DNA of 64,000 nt from Caulobacter segnis. GTDB taxonomy: Bacteria > Pseudomonadota > Alphaproteobacteria > Caulobacterales > Caulobacteraceae. The notes under the pieces were generated by a model that made no database searches, was not told where the DNA came from, and saw only the letters and a list, made by a program, of their open reading frames with translations. The position numbers and the translations under genes are program-made. Within the stretch, counting starts at the first letter, position 1, and the number at the start of each line of letters is the position of its first letter. Shown here piece by piece: positions 55,946 through 63,839 of the stretch. The DNA lies in the NCBI RefSeq assembly GCF_003243465.1, contig NZ_QFQZ01000001.1, positions 1 through 64,000 of the forward strand. Direction: 5' to 3'.

Positions 55946-57865
55946 CTAGCCAGCTCCCAACGCCACGGCCACGTGGTAGGTCACGAACGCGGCCAGATAG
56001 GCCAGGCTGACCATGTAGACGAACATCACGGTCGGCCAGACCCAGCTGTTGGTCTCGCGCTTGACCACGCCCAGGGTGGGCAGGCACTGGGGCGCGAACA
56101 CGTACCAGGCCAGGAACGACAGGGCGCTGGCCAGGGACCACTGGTTTTTCAGCAGGGTCGACAGGGCGCCCGTCTCGCCGTCCTCGCCGCCGACCGCATA
56201 GACCGTGCCCAGCACCGCCACGGCGACCTCGCGGGCGGCCATGCCGGGAATCAGGGCCACGGTCATCTGCCAGTTGAAGCCGATCGGCGCCATCAGCGGG
56301 GCCAGGAACTGCCCCAGGCGGCCGGCGATGCTGTAGTCGATGGCCGGCCCCGTCGCGCCCTCAGGCGGATAGGGGAAGGTCGACAACACCCAGACCAGCA
56401 CCATCAGCGGCAGGATGATGCGACCGGCGCGCGCCATGAAGATGCGGGCGCGGGTCAGCAGGTTCATCGCCACGTTGCGCGGCTCGGGCCAGCGATAGGT
56501 CGGCAGCTCCATCATGAAGGGCTCGACCGCCCCGCGCCAGAACACGCGCCGGATCACGAACGAAACGAGCAGCGCGCTGAAAATGCCGCTGGCGTACAGG
56601 CCGAACATCACCAGCCCCTGCAGGGACAGGAAACCCGCCACGGTGTGCTGGGGGATGAAGGCGCCGATGATCAGGGTGTAGACCGGGATGCGGGCCGAAC
56701 AGGTCATCAGCGGCGCGACCAGGATCGTGGTCAGCCGGTCCTCGCGGTTGTCGATCACCCGCGTCGACATGATGCCGGGGATTGCGCAGGCGAAGCTGGA
56801 CAGCAGCGGGATGAACGCCCGGCCGTGCAGGCCGGCGCCGCCCATGATCTTGTCCATCAGGAAGGCCGCGCGGGCCATGTAGCCGCTGTCCTCCAGCATC
56901 AGGATGAAGAAGAACAGGATCAGGATCTGCGGCAGGAAGACGAGCACGCTGCCCACGCCCGCGATCAGGCCGTCGGCGATGAAGCTGGTCAGGAGGCCGT
57001 GCGGCAGGTGGGCGTTGGTGAACGCCACGAGCGCCGCGAAGCCGGCGTCGATGCCGTCCATGGCGGGCGTCGCCCAGGTGAACACCGCCTGGAACATCAC
57101 GAACAGCAAGCTCAGCAGGATCAACAGGCCGGCCACCGGGTGCAGCAGCACCCCGTCGATCTTGCCCGTCAGGGTGTCGGGGCGCTCGGGCGGCTTCACG
57201 CAGGCCTTGAAGATGCGCTGGGCCTCGGCGTGGGCGGCGCGGATCTCGGCGGCGGACGGCTCGCGCCAGGCGCTCTCGGCCTCGGGCTTCCGGGCCGCGA
57301 CCAGGCCCTCGACCTGCTCCAGCAGCTCGGGCAGGCCGCGCTTGCGGGTCGCCACGGTGGTGACGATCGGCGCGCCCAGCTCTTTGGAAAGGCGTTCGAG
57401 GTCGATCCGCAGGCCCTGGCGCTGGGCGATGTCGAACATGTTGAGGGCCAGCACGAACGGCCGGCCGACCTGCTTCAGCTCCAGCACCAGGCGCAGGACC
57501 AGCCGCAGGTTGGTGGCGTCGGCGACGCAGATCAGCGCCTCGGGCGCGGCCTCGCCGGCCAGCTTGCCGAGCACGGCGTCGCGGGTCACCGCCTCGTCCG
57601 GGCTGCGGGCGCGCAGGGAATAGGTGCCGGGCAGGTCCAGCACGCGCATCGACCGGCCGCTGGGCGCGGTCAGCACGCCTTCCTTCCGCTCGACGGTGAC
57701 GCCGGCGTAGTTGGCGACCTTCTGGCGGCTGCCGGTCAGGGCGTTGAACAGGGCCGTCTTGCCGGAATTGGGATTGCCGACCAGGGCGACCCGGGCGGGG
57801 GCCAGCGGCGCGGACTTGGCGGGGGAGTCGGTAGCGGTGGCGGCGAGGCCGATGTCGGAGGTCAA
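55946..57865 (-). CDS. feoB: Ferrous iron transport protein B
   Basis: A 639-residue inner-membrane Fe2+ transporter with an N-terminal GTPase. The G1 loop is GNPNSGKT (residues 30-37), then YAGVTVERKEG, DLPGTYSLRA (G3) and LNMFD (G4). The helical membrane part has the two Gate motifs in PQILILFFFILMLEDSGYMA, SFACAIPGIMSTRVID and SCSARIPVYTLIIGAF with conserved Cys residues. It is shorter than E. coli FeoB (773 residues), mainly at the C-terminus. It follows feoA by 4 bp and has no feoC. Confidence 0.95.
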   Translation of the reverse strand: MTSDIGLAATATDSPAKSAPLAPARVALVGNPNSGKTALFNALTGSRQKVANYAGVTVERKEGVLTAPSGRSMRVLDLPGTYSLRARSPDEAVTRDAVLGKLAGEAAPEALICVADATNLRLVLRLVLELKQVGRPFVLALNMFDIAQRQGLRIDLERLSKELGAPIVTTVATRKRGLPELLEQVEGLVAARKPEAESAWREPSAAEIRAAHAEAQRIFKACVKPPERPDTLTGKIDGVLLHPVAGLLILLSLLFVMFQAVFTWATPAMDGIDAGFAALVAFTNAHLPHGLLTSFIADGLIAGVGSVLVFLPQILILFFFILMLEDSGYMARAAFLMDKIMGGAGLHGRAFIPLLSSFACAIPGIMSTRVIDNREDRLTTILVAPLMTCSARIPVYTLIIGAFIPQHTVAGFLSLQGLVMFGLYASGIFSALLVSFVIRRVFWRGAVEPFMMELPTYRWPEPRNVAMNLLTRARIFMARAGRIILPLMVLVWVLSTFPYPPEGATGPAIDYSIAGRLGQFLAPLMAPIGFNWQMTVALIPGMAAREVAVAVLGTVYAVGGEDGETGALSTLLKNQWSLASALSFLAWYVFAPQCLPTLGVVKRETNSWVWPTVMFVYMVSLAYLAAFVTYHVAVALGAG

Positions 57866-57869
57866 GGTC

Positions 57870-58205
57870 TTAGCGTCCGTCGAACTTCACCGAGACGGCG
57901 CCGGCTTCCCGACGACGCAGCGCGACCCGGGTGTCGTCGACGCGGACGGCGATCGGGTCGCGGCCGAACAGGCCCTGGTGCAGCACCTCGATCGTCGCGC
58001 CCTCGACGAAGCCCATCTCCAGCAGGCGTCGCTCCAGCTCTTCGGCGGCGACGGCCTCGGCAGCGCCGGACACGCCGGTGACCTTGACGATCACGCCGCG
58101 ATCGCCCGGCCCGGCCACGGACAGGGGACGAACCCCGGCCGGATCGCCTGTGGGATCGACGACGGCGGGCTCGAATTCAGGGGACAGCACGAACGCTTCG
58201 GACAT
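57870..58205 (-). CDS. feoA: Ferrous iron transport protein A
   Basis: A 111-residue SH3-like small protein that assists FeoB. The FeoA core is residues 28-111: GDRGVIVKVTG, then ERRLLEMGFVEGATIEVLHQ and DPIAVRVDDTRVALRRREA. It has a 25-residue N-terminal extension beyond the usual domain. It is the first gene of the feoAB operon, with a Fur-box-like site directly upstream. Confidence 0.92.
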   Translation of the reverse strand: MSEAFVLSPEFEPAVVDPTGDPAGVRPLSVAGPGDRGVIVKVTGVSGAAEAVAAEELERRLLEMGFVEGATIEVLHQGLFGRDPIAVRVDDTRVALRRREAGAVSVKFDGR

Positions 58206-58214
58206 AACCGCTCC

Positions 58215-58236
58215 GATAAGATTGCGAACGATTATC
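58215..58236. promoter_or_regulatory. Fur-box-like site upstream of feoA
   Basis: GATAA and TTATC arms flank a 12-bp centre. The 19-mer at 58218-58236 matches 12 of 19 bases of the Fur consensus, including the whole right end ATTATC. It begins 10 bp upstream of the feoA ATG, where Fur would block expression in iron-replete cells. Confidence 0.55.
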
Positions 58237-58391
58237 AGTCGAGCGCGCGAATGTCGATTCAGCGATCATACGGAGGCCGGCGTGTGCGCCGCGTTAAGGA
58301 TCCTTGGGACCGTTTGGCGCAGGCGTGTTAATCTATTCGACTCCTGGCGTTCCGAACGGTCTGATGATCGCTATCGATTCGTGTGGGCGAA

Positions 58392-59666
58392 ATGATGCGT
58401 AAGCTTATGCTGGCGCTCCTGACGGGCGCCTATCTTTGTCTGGCCTTGATCGTCTCCCTCTTCCTCTGGAGGATGGGCGCGACCCCGGCTGTCGGCGTCT
58501 CGGCCTTCATCGGCATGTTGGGCCTCTGTTTCGCCTTCCACGGCCTGCTGGCCCAGACCTTCCTGGGCGCGGCCCTGCGACTGGACGTCGACACCGTCCG
58601 CGAAGCCCACGCCATCCTGCTGGACCAGGTCGAGAAGGTCGACGGCCGCGTGACCGACCTGATGGAGGTCGTCGCCGCCGACGCCCAGCGCCGCACCGAA
58701 GCCCTGTCCACCGAGGTCAGCCACCTGGAGGACCTCGTTCACAAGATGAACGACCGGCTGGAGCGCCAGCTGAGCCAGATGAGCCATCCGGGCGCCGCGC
58801 CGCGCGGCCCGCTGACCGACCGCGCCCCGCAGGGCGACCGCCTGCTGCGCATGGTCCAGGAGGCCCTGGCCGACAACCGCGTCGATCTCTACCTGCAGCC
58901 GATCGTCAGCCTGCCCCAGCGCCGCGTGGTCTATTACGAGAGCTTCTCGCGCCTGCGCGACGAGAGCGGTCGCGTGCTGATGCCGGCCGAATACCTGTCG
59001 GTGGCCGAGCCGGAAGGCTTGATGAGCAACATCGACAACCTGCTGCTGTTCCGCTGCGTGCAGATCGTCCGCCGCCTGGCCAAGCAGGACCGCAAGGTCG
59101 GCATCTTCTGCAACATCTCGCTGGCCAGCCTGGGCGACGAGGCCTTCTTCCCGCAGTTCCTGGAGTTCATGCAGGAGAACAAGGACCTGGCCGGCGCGGT
59201 GATCTTCGAGCTGGGCCAGGACGCCTTCGAGCGCCGCGGTCCGGTCGAGGCCCGCCACATGGCCCGCCTGGCCAGCCTGGGCTTCAGCTTCAGCCTCGAC
59301 AAGGTCGTGGACCTGGACGTCGACTTCCAGGACCTGGCGCGCGCCGACGTGCGCTACCTGAAGGTCGCGGCCCAGATGATGATGAACGAGCTGGAGGAGC
59401 AGGACGGCAAGCTGGTCATCGCCTCCCTGCCCGACCTGAACGCCGCCGACTTCGCCTCCTTGACCCGACGCTACGGCATCGAGGTCATCGTCGAGAAGGT
59501 CGAGGCCGAGAAGCAGGTCGCCGAGATCCTCGACCTCGACATCGCCTATGGCCAGGGCAACCTGTTCGGCGAGCCCCGCGCCATCCGCGACGCGATCCTG
59601 GCCGAGGCCGAACCGCCGTCCGACTTCATGCGCGGCGGCGCGCGCCGGCGCGCGGCGGGCTGGTAG
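58392..59666 (+). CDS. tipF: TipF-like degenerate EAL protein, flagellar assembly factor
   Basis: A 424-residue membrane protein with two N-terminal helices (LMLALLTGAYLCLALIVSLF, VGVSAFIGMLGLCFAFHGLL), a coiled coil (about 70-130) and a C-terminal EAL domain (about 150-405). The layout matches Caulobacter TipF, a c-di-GMP effector that sets the flagellar pole. The EAL domain should be catalytically dead: the EAL signature is YYESFSRL, and the usual DDFG metal site reads LDKVVD. The start is the ATG at 58392, or the adjacent one at 58395. It is divergent from feoAB. Confidence 0.87.
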   Translation: MMRKLMLALLTGAYLCLALIVSLFLWRMGATPAVGVSAFIGMLGLCFAFHGLLAQTFLGAALRLDVDTVREAHAILLDQVEKVDGRVTDLMEVVAADAQRRTEALSTEVSHLEDLVHKMNDRLERQLSQMSHPGAAPRGPLTDRAPQGDRLLRMVQEALADNRVDLYLQPIVSLPQRRVVYYESFSRLRDESGRVLMPAEYLSVAEPEGLMSNIDNLLLFRCVQIVRRLAKQDRKVGIFCNISLASLGDEAFFPQFLEFMQENKDLAGAVIFELGQDAFERRGPVEARHMARLASLGFSFSLDKVVDLDVDFQDLARADVRYLKVAAQMMMNELEEQDGKLVIASLPDLNAADFASLTRRYGIEVIVEKVEAEKQVAEILDLDIAYGQGNLFGEPRAIRDAILAEAEPPSDFMRGGARRRAAGW

Positions 59667-59733
59667 GTCCGCAAGCATCGGAATGACGCCGCCGCGCGTT
59701 GGCGGCAGGGTCTCCCGCGAAAGGAGCCCCCTC

Positions 59734-59961
59734 ATGGCCTATGACACCGAAGACGCCCGCTGGGCCGCCTGGGAGGCGCGCGACCGGGCCGCCGACGGCG
59801 CCTTCTTCGTCGCCGTGCGCACCACTGGCGTCTATTGCGTGGCGCGCTGCGCCGGCCGTCCCCTGCGCAAGAACGTCGAATTCCACGACACGCGCGAGAG
59901 CGCCCGCGCCGCCGGCTTCCGCGCCTGCCTGCGCTGCAAGCCCGACCGCGAGGCCGCGTGA
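59734..59961 (+). CDS. Stand-alone Ada-type zinc-binding (methylphosphotriester) domain
   Basis: A 75-residue protein equal to the N-terminal domain of Ada, which accepts methyl groups from DNA phosphotriesters. The four zinc ligands are Cys35 and Cys39 (YCVARC) and Cys65 and Cys68 (CLRC), with FFVAVRTTGVYC, RPLRKNVEFHDT and AAGFRACLRCKP conserved. There is no AraC or methyltransferase domain. The ATG at 59734 follows AAAGGAG. Its TGA overlaps the GTG start of the 2OG-oxygenase gene (GTGA), so the pair is coupled. It may sense or repair alkylated DNA. Confidence 0.87.
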   Translation: MAYDTEDARWAAWEARDRAADGAFFVAVRTTGVYCVARCAGRPLRKNVEFHDTRESARAAGFRACLRCKPDREAA

Positions 59962-60644
59962 CCCTCGACTGGACCCGCATCGGCGCCGAGCTGGACGCGC
60001 GCGGCTGGGCCCTGACCGGTCCGCTGCTGAAGCCGGAGACCTGCGCCGCGATCGCCGACCTCTATCCGCGGGAGGCGCCGTTCCGCAGCCGCGTCGTGAT
60101 GGCCCGTCACGGCTTCGGGCGCGGCGAGTACAAGTACTTCAGCTATCCGCTGCCCGACATGGTCCAGCGGCTGCGGCAGGCTCTCTACGGTCCGCTGGCC
60201 CAGGTCGCCAACCGCTGGGCCGAACGGCTGGGCCAGGATCACCGCTTTCCCGACGCTCTGGACGAGATGCTGGCCCGCTGCCACGCCGCGGGACAGGTCC
60301 GGCCGACGCCGCTGCTGCTGACCTACGGCCCGGGCGACTACAACTGCCTGCACCAGGACCTCTACGGCGAGCACGTCTTTCCGCTGCAGGCGGCGTTCCT
60401 GCTGGACGAGCCGGGCCGCGACTTCGAGGGCGGCGAGTTCGTCATCGTCGAGCAACGCCCCCGGCAGCAGTCGGCGCCGCAAGTGGTCCCGCTCAGGCGG
60501 GGCGAGGGCGTGATCTTCGCGGTGCGCGAGCGGCCGGCCGAGGGGACGCGCGGCGTCCATCGGCGGGTGTTGCGGCACGGGGTCAGCGCGGTGCGGTCCG
60601 GGCGGAGACGGACGCTTGGCGTGATCTTCCATGACGCGACGTGA
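59958..60644 (+). CDS. 2-oxoglutarate/Fe(II)-dependent dioxygenase
   Basis: A 228-residue double-stranded beta-helix oxygenase. The iron ligands are His132-x-Asp134 in YNCLHQDLYGEHV and His201 in GVHRRVLRH, with arginines downstream for 2-oxoglutarate. The sequence fits a family (Pfam Oxygenase-NA, from memory) proposed to demethylate damaged nucleic acid, distinct from AlkB proper. Translation starts at a GTG (59958) overlapping the Ada-domain stop. The fusion-like coupling with an Ada zinc domain supports an alkylation-damage role, still an inference. Confidence 0.85.
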   Translation: MTLDWTRIGAELDARGWALTGPLLKPETCAAIADLYPREAPFRSRVVMARHGFGRGEYKYFSYPLPDMVQRLRQALYGPLAQVANRWAERLGQDHRFPDALDEMLARCHAAGQVRPTPLLLTYGPGDYNCLHQDLYGEHVFPLQAAFLLDEPGRDFEGGEFVIVEQRPRQQSAPQVVPLRRGEGVIFAVRERPAEGTRGVHRRVLRHGVSAVRSGRRRTLGVIFHDAT

Positions 60645-60656
60645 CGCATCGCCATC

Positions 60657-60797
60657 TCTCCTCCCCCTATGGGGGAGGGGGACCGGCGAACGCCGGTGGA
60701 GGGGCCCTGTGAGGCGGCGAGCGCACCACCGTTTCGCGGACCCCCTCCGTCTCGATGCGTATTCGCATCGATCCACCTCCCCCTAATGGGGAGGAGG
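60657..60797. repeat. Modular intergenic hairpin repeat, copies C and D
   Basis: Copy C (60657-60707) has the CTCCCCCTATGGGGGAG palindrome followed by ACCGGC-GAAC-GCCGGT and a GGAGGGGCCC arm. It is the inverted counterpart of 38917-38967 at about 88% identity. Copy D (60741-60797) is in the opposite orientation and replaces the hairpin by CGATGCG-TATT-CGCATCG while keeping CTCCCCCTAATGGGGAG. The pair lies between the oxygenase gene and the convergent nnrU gene. Confidence 0.75.
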
Positions 60798-60824
60798 GCT
60801 GAGCACGACGCGACCTAGCGCCCC

Positions 60825-61391
60825 TCACCCCATCGGCGACACGCCGAACAACACCCGGTGCACGAAGCCCACGAACACCGCGTAGAGCGCCGTCCCCCCG
60901 ACCACCGCGATCACGTCCGCGATCGGCTTGGTGACCACCGGCGCCGGCTCCTTGCGGTTCACCGCCGAAATCAGGTCGAGCACCGCCCAGGTCAGGAACG
61001 CCCCGAACAGGACCACCGAGGCCAGGTCGCCATTGGCCAGCAGGTGGCCGCTGGCCCAGGCGATGGTTCCCAGCAGCATCGGGTGGCGCACCGTGGCCTT
61101 GATCCGCCCGACCGGACCGTTCGCGCCGGCCAGCAGCACGAAGGCGATCCAGACGAGGCCCATGGCCGCGTGGCGGCCCCAGACCGGCGGGTCATAGACC
61201 TGCGGCGCCGTCGGGCGGGCCGCGATCCAGCCCAGGATGATCAGCACGAAGCCCAGCCCCGCGATCAGCGAGTAGAGCCCCCGCCAGCGCTTTTCGCTGG
61301 CGGCGATCTGGGCGTCGCGCAGCGGCGCGGCCAGGATCCGCACCGAGTGGACGCCTAGAAATACGAAAAGACCCAGGATCAGTATCGTCAT
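60825..61391 (-). CDS. NnrU-family membrane protein
   Basis: A 188-residue protein with about five helices (ILILGLFVFLGVHSVRILAA, GLYSLIAGLGFVLIILGWIA, HAAMGLVWIAFVLLAGA and others) and VRHPMLLGTIAWASGHLLANG, typical of NnrU. NnrU is linked to denitrification in some species but is widespread elsewhere, with an isoprenylcysteine-methyltransferase-like fold. The ATG at 61391 follows a GGGAGGGG ribosome-binding site. No nitrogen-oxide genes are in the window, so no role is assigned. Confidence 0.85.
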   Translation of the reverse strand: MTILILGLFVFLGVHSVRILAAPLRDAQIAASEKRWRGLYSLIAGLGFVLIILGWIAARPTAPQVYDPPVWGRHAAMGLVWIAFVLLAGANGPVGRIKATVRHPMLLGTIAWASGHLLANGDLASVVLFGAFLTWAVLDLISAVNRKEPAPVVTKPIADVIAVVGGTALYAVFVGFVHRVLFGVSPMG

Positions 61392-61539
61392 CGGCCCCTC
61401 CCAAGGTTTCGGAAGGATAGTCACGGAACGCCGCTCTTCGGAAGCTTGGCCGCGCCGCTCTTGAATTGAGGTCCGCGCGAGAACAGCTAAGGGCCCCGGC
61501 GACATTGACGCCCCGCCCTCCGACCGGTACCGCCGCAGC

Positions 61540-62400
61540 ATGATGGATTTCCCGCCTGGCCTAAGCGCCCTTTCCGACCGCTACGACGTGGTGCTGTGCG
61601 ACGTCTGGGGCGTGATCCACAACGGGGTGGCCAGCTTCCCGCAGGCCTGCGAAGCCTTGACCAAGTGGGGCGAAACCAAGGGCCCGGTGGTGCTGATCTC
61701 CAACTCGCCGCGCCCGTCCGCCGACGTGGTCGCGCAGCTGGACGGCCTCTCCGTACCGCGCTCGGCCTGGAGCGGCTTCGTCACCTCGGGCGATGCGACC
61801 CGCGCGCTGCTGAAAGCCCGCGCCCCGGGCAAGGTCTGGAAGATCGGCCCCGAGCGCGACGAGGTGCTCTATGACGGCATCGACCTGACGGCCGCCGGCT
61901 GCGAGGACGCCGACTTCATCTCCTGCACCGGCCTCTACGAGGACGAGAAGGAGGTCCCCGAGGACTACCGCGACCGCCTCAAGGTCGCCGCCGACCGGGG
62001 GCTCCTCTTCATCTGCGCCAATCCCGACCGCGTCGTGCAGCGCGGCGACCGGCTGATCTTCTGCGCCGGCGCCCTGGCCGACCTGTATGAAAGCCTGGGC
62101 GGCCAGGTGGTGATGGCCGGCAAGCCCTATGGCGCGATCTACGACCTGGCCCTGGCCGAGGCCGAGCGCCTGCTCGGCCGCCCCGTCGATCGCGACCGCG
62201 TCCTGTGCGTCGGCGACGGCGTGATCACCGACGTCAAGGGCGCCCACGACCAGAAGCTGGCCTGCCTGTTCATCGCCAAGGGCATTCACGGCGAGAAGGC
62301 GATCGGTCCCGACGGCCTGCTGGACGAGGACGCGGTCCACGCCCTGCTGCGCGCCGAGCAGGTCGGCGCCACCCACGCGATCGGCGATCTGGTCTGGTGA
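61540..62400 (+). CDS. HAD-superfamily phosphatase, NagD/subfamily IIA type
   Basis: A 286-residue hydrolase. The aspartate nucleophile motif is VVLCDVWGVIHNG, motif II is VVLISNSPRPS, a C2-type cap lies between, and GKPYGAIYDLALAEAERLLG with RVLCVGDGVITDVKGAHDQ forms motifs III/IV. It belongs to a group often called TIGR01459-like HAD proteins, common next to ribF in alphaproteobacteria. The substrate is unknown. Its ATG at 61540 is followed at once by a second ATG. It is the first of three close genes (HAD, MaoC, ribF). Confidence 0.87.
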   Translation: MMDFPPGLSALSDRYDVVLCDVWGVIHNGVASFPQACEALTKWGETKGPVVLISNSPRPSADVVAQLDGLSVPRSAWSGFVTSGDATRALLKARAPGKVWKIGPERDEVLYDGIDLTAAGCEDADFISCTGLYEDEKEVPEDYRDRLKVAADRGLLFICANPDRVVQRGDRLIFCAGALADLYESLGGQVVMAGKPYGAIYDLALAEAERLLGRPVDRDRVLCVGDGVITDVKGAHDQKLACLFIAKGIHGEKAIGPDGLLDEDAVHALLRAEQVGATHAIGDLVW

Positions 62401-62460
62401 TCGGGTTTCGAGACGCTATGCTGTGTGCAACGCACAATAAGAACCCGAGGGGAAAGCGTC

Positions 62461-62883
62461 GTGCAGGGTAAGTTTCTGGAAGAGCTGAGCGTCGGCCAGT
62501 CGGCCGAGCTGGTCCGCACCGTGGGCGCGGCCGACATCGAAGCCTTCGCCGAGGTCACCGGCGACAACAATCCCGTCCACCTGGACGCCGACTACGCGGC
62601 CAAGACCAGCTTCGGCGAGCGCATCGCCCACGGCATGCTGTCGGCCGGCTATATCTCGGCGGTGCTGGGCACGACCCTGCCCGGCCCCGGCGCGATCTAC
62701 TTGTCCCAGGCGCTGCGCTTCAAGCGGCCGGTCAAGATCGGCGACGAGGTCACCGCCCGCGCCACCATCACCGAGATCGACGAGGCCAAGGCCCGCGTCA
62801 CCTTCGCCACCGTCTGCCTGGTGAACGGCAAGCCGGTGGTCGACGGCGAGGCCGTGGTCATGGTCCCCCGCAAGGTCGCCTGA
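62461..62883 (+). CDS. MaoC-like (R)-specific enoyl-CoA hydratase
   Basis: A 140-residue hot-dog-fold hydratase. ITEIDEAKARVTFATVCLVN is a core strand pair, and AEVTGDNNPVHLDADYA with the Asp and His dyad is the catalytic R-hydratase motif; IAHGMLSAGYISAVLGT follows. It hydrates trans-2-enoyl-CoA to (R)-3-hydroxyacyl-CoA, as in PhaJ supply to polyhydroxyalkanoate synthesis. Translation starts at a GTG (62461) with AGGGGAAAG behind it. Its stop overlaps the ribF start (TGATG). Confidence 0.88.
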   Translation: MQGKFLEELSVGQSAELVRTVGAADIEAFAEVTGDNNPVHLDADYAAKTSFGERIAHGMLSAGYISAVLGTTLPGPGAIYLSQALRFKRPVKIGDEVTARATITEIDEAKARVTFATVCLVNGKPVVDGEAVVMVPRKVA

Positions 62884-63839
62884 TGCCCCTGAAGACGATC
62901 CAAGCCTGGAAGAACCTGCCGCCGGAGGCGCGCGGCGCGTCGGTGGCTCTGGGCAATTTCGACGGCGTCCATCGGGGCCACCAGCAGGTGATCGCCCAGG
63001 CCGCGAAAGCCGCCCTGGCCGACAAGGCCCCGCTCGGCGTGGTCAGCTTCGACCCGCATCCGCGCCGGCTATTCCGCCCGACCGAGCCGGCCTTCAAGCT
63101 GATGACCCACGGCCAGCAGGCCCGCGCCCTGGCCGGCCTGGGCGTCGACGTCTTCTACCTGCTGCCGTTCGACTTCGAGATGGCCAGCTACGGAGACCGC
63201 GAGTTCGTCGAGAAGGTGCTGGTCGAGGGCCTGGGCGTGAAACACGTGGCCGTCGGCTTCGACATCTCGTTCGGCCGCGGCCGTTCGGGCAGCGCCGCGC
63301 TGATGAAGGCCTATGGCGAGGAATACGGGTTTACGGTCTCGGTGGCCGAGCCGGTGGGCGATGCGTCCAAGGCGGGCGACGGCGACGAAAAGTTCTCCTC
63401 GACCGCCGTCCGCGAAGCCCTGCGCGCCGGGCGCCCGGAGCAGGCGGCCGCCATCCTGGGCCGGCCGTTCGCGATCGAGGGCGTTGTCCGGCGCGGCCAG
63501 CAGCTGGGCCGCCAGCTGGGCTTCCCCACCGCCAATGTCGAGGTCGAGGACTATGTGGTCCCCAAGCTCGGCGTCTACGCCACTCGCACCCGCCTGCCGG
63601 ACGGCCGCGAGGTGCCGGGCGTCGCCAACCTCGGCAACAATCCGACCACCGGCGTGGTCGAGACGCGGCTGGAGACCTGGCTGTTCGACTTCGACGAGGA
63701 CCTTTACGGCCAGATCATCGAGACTGACCTCGTGGCCTTCCTGCGCCCGGAGCTGAAGTTCGACAGTCTCGAGCTGATGATCGAACAGATCCACCGCGAC
63801 GAGCAGGACGCGCGGGCGATCGTCGCCCCGGCGTTCTAG
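62883..63839 (+). CDS. ribF: Bifunctional riboflavin kinase/FAD synthetase
   Basis: A 318-residue enzyme that phosphorylates riboflavin to FMN and adenylates it to FAD. The N-terminal nucleotidyltransferase domain has VALGNFDGVHRGHQQVI and AVGFDISFGRGRSGSA, then KFSSTAVREALRAGRPEQAA. The C-terminal kinase domain has VVRRGQQLGRQLGFPTANVE, PGVANLGNNPTTG and ETWLFDFDEDLYGQ. It is coupled to the MaoC gene. FAD supply links it loosely to the flavoenzymes of the window, but ribF is a housekeeping gene. Confidence 0.95.
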   Translation: MPLKTIQAWKNLPPEARGASVALGNFDGVHRGHQQVIAQAAKAALADKAPLGVVSFDPHPRRLFRPTEPAFKLMTHGQQARALAGLGVDVFYLLPFDFEMASYGDREFVEKVLVEGLGVKHVAVGFDISFGRGRSGSAALMKAYGEEYGFTVSVAEPVGDASKAGDGDEKFSSTAVREALRAGRPEQAAAILGRPFAIEGVVRRGQQLGRQLGFPTANVEVEDYVVPKLGVYATRTRLPDGREVPGVANLGNNPTTGVVETRLETWLFDFDEDLYGQIIETDLVAFLRPELKFDSLELMIEQIHRDEQDARAIVAPAF

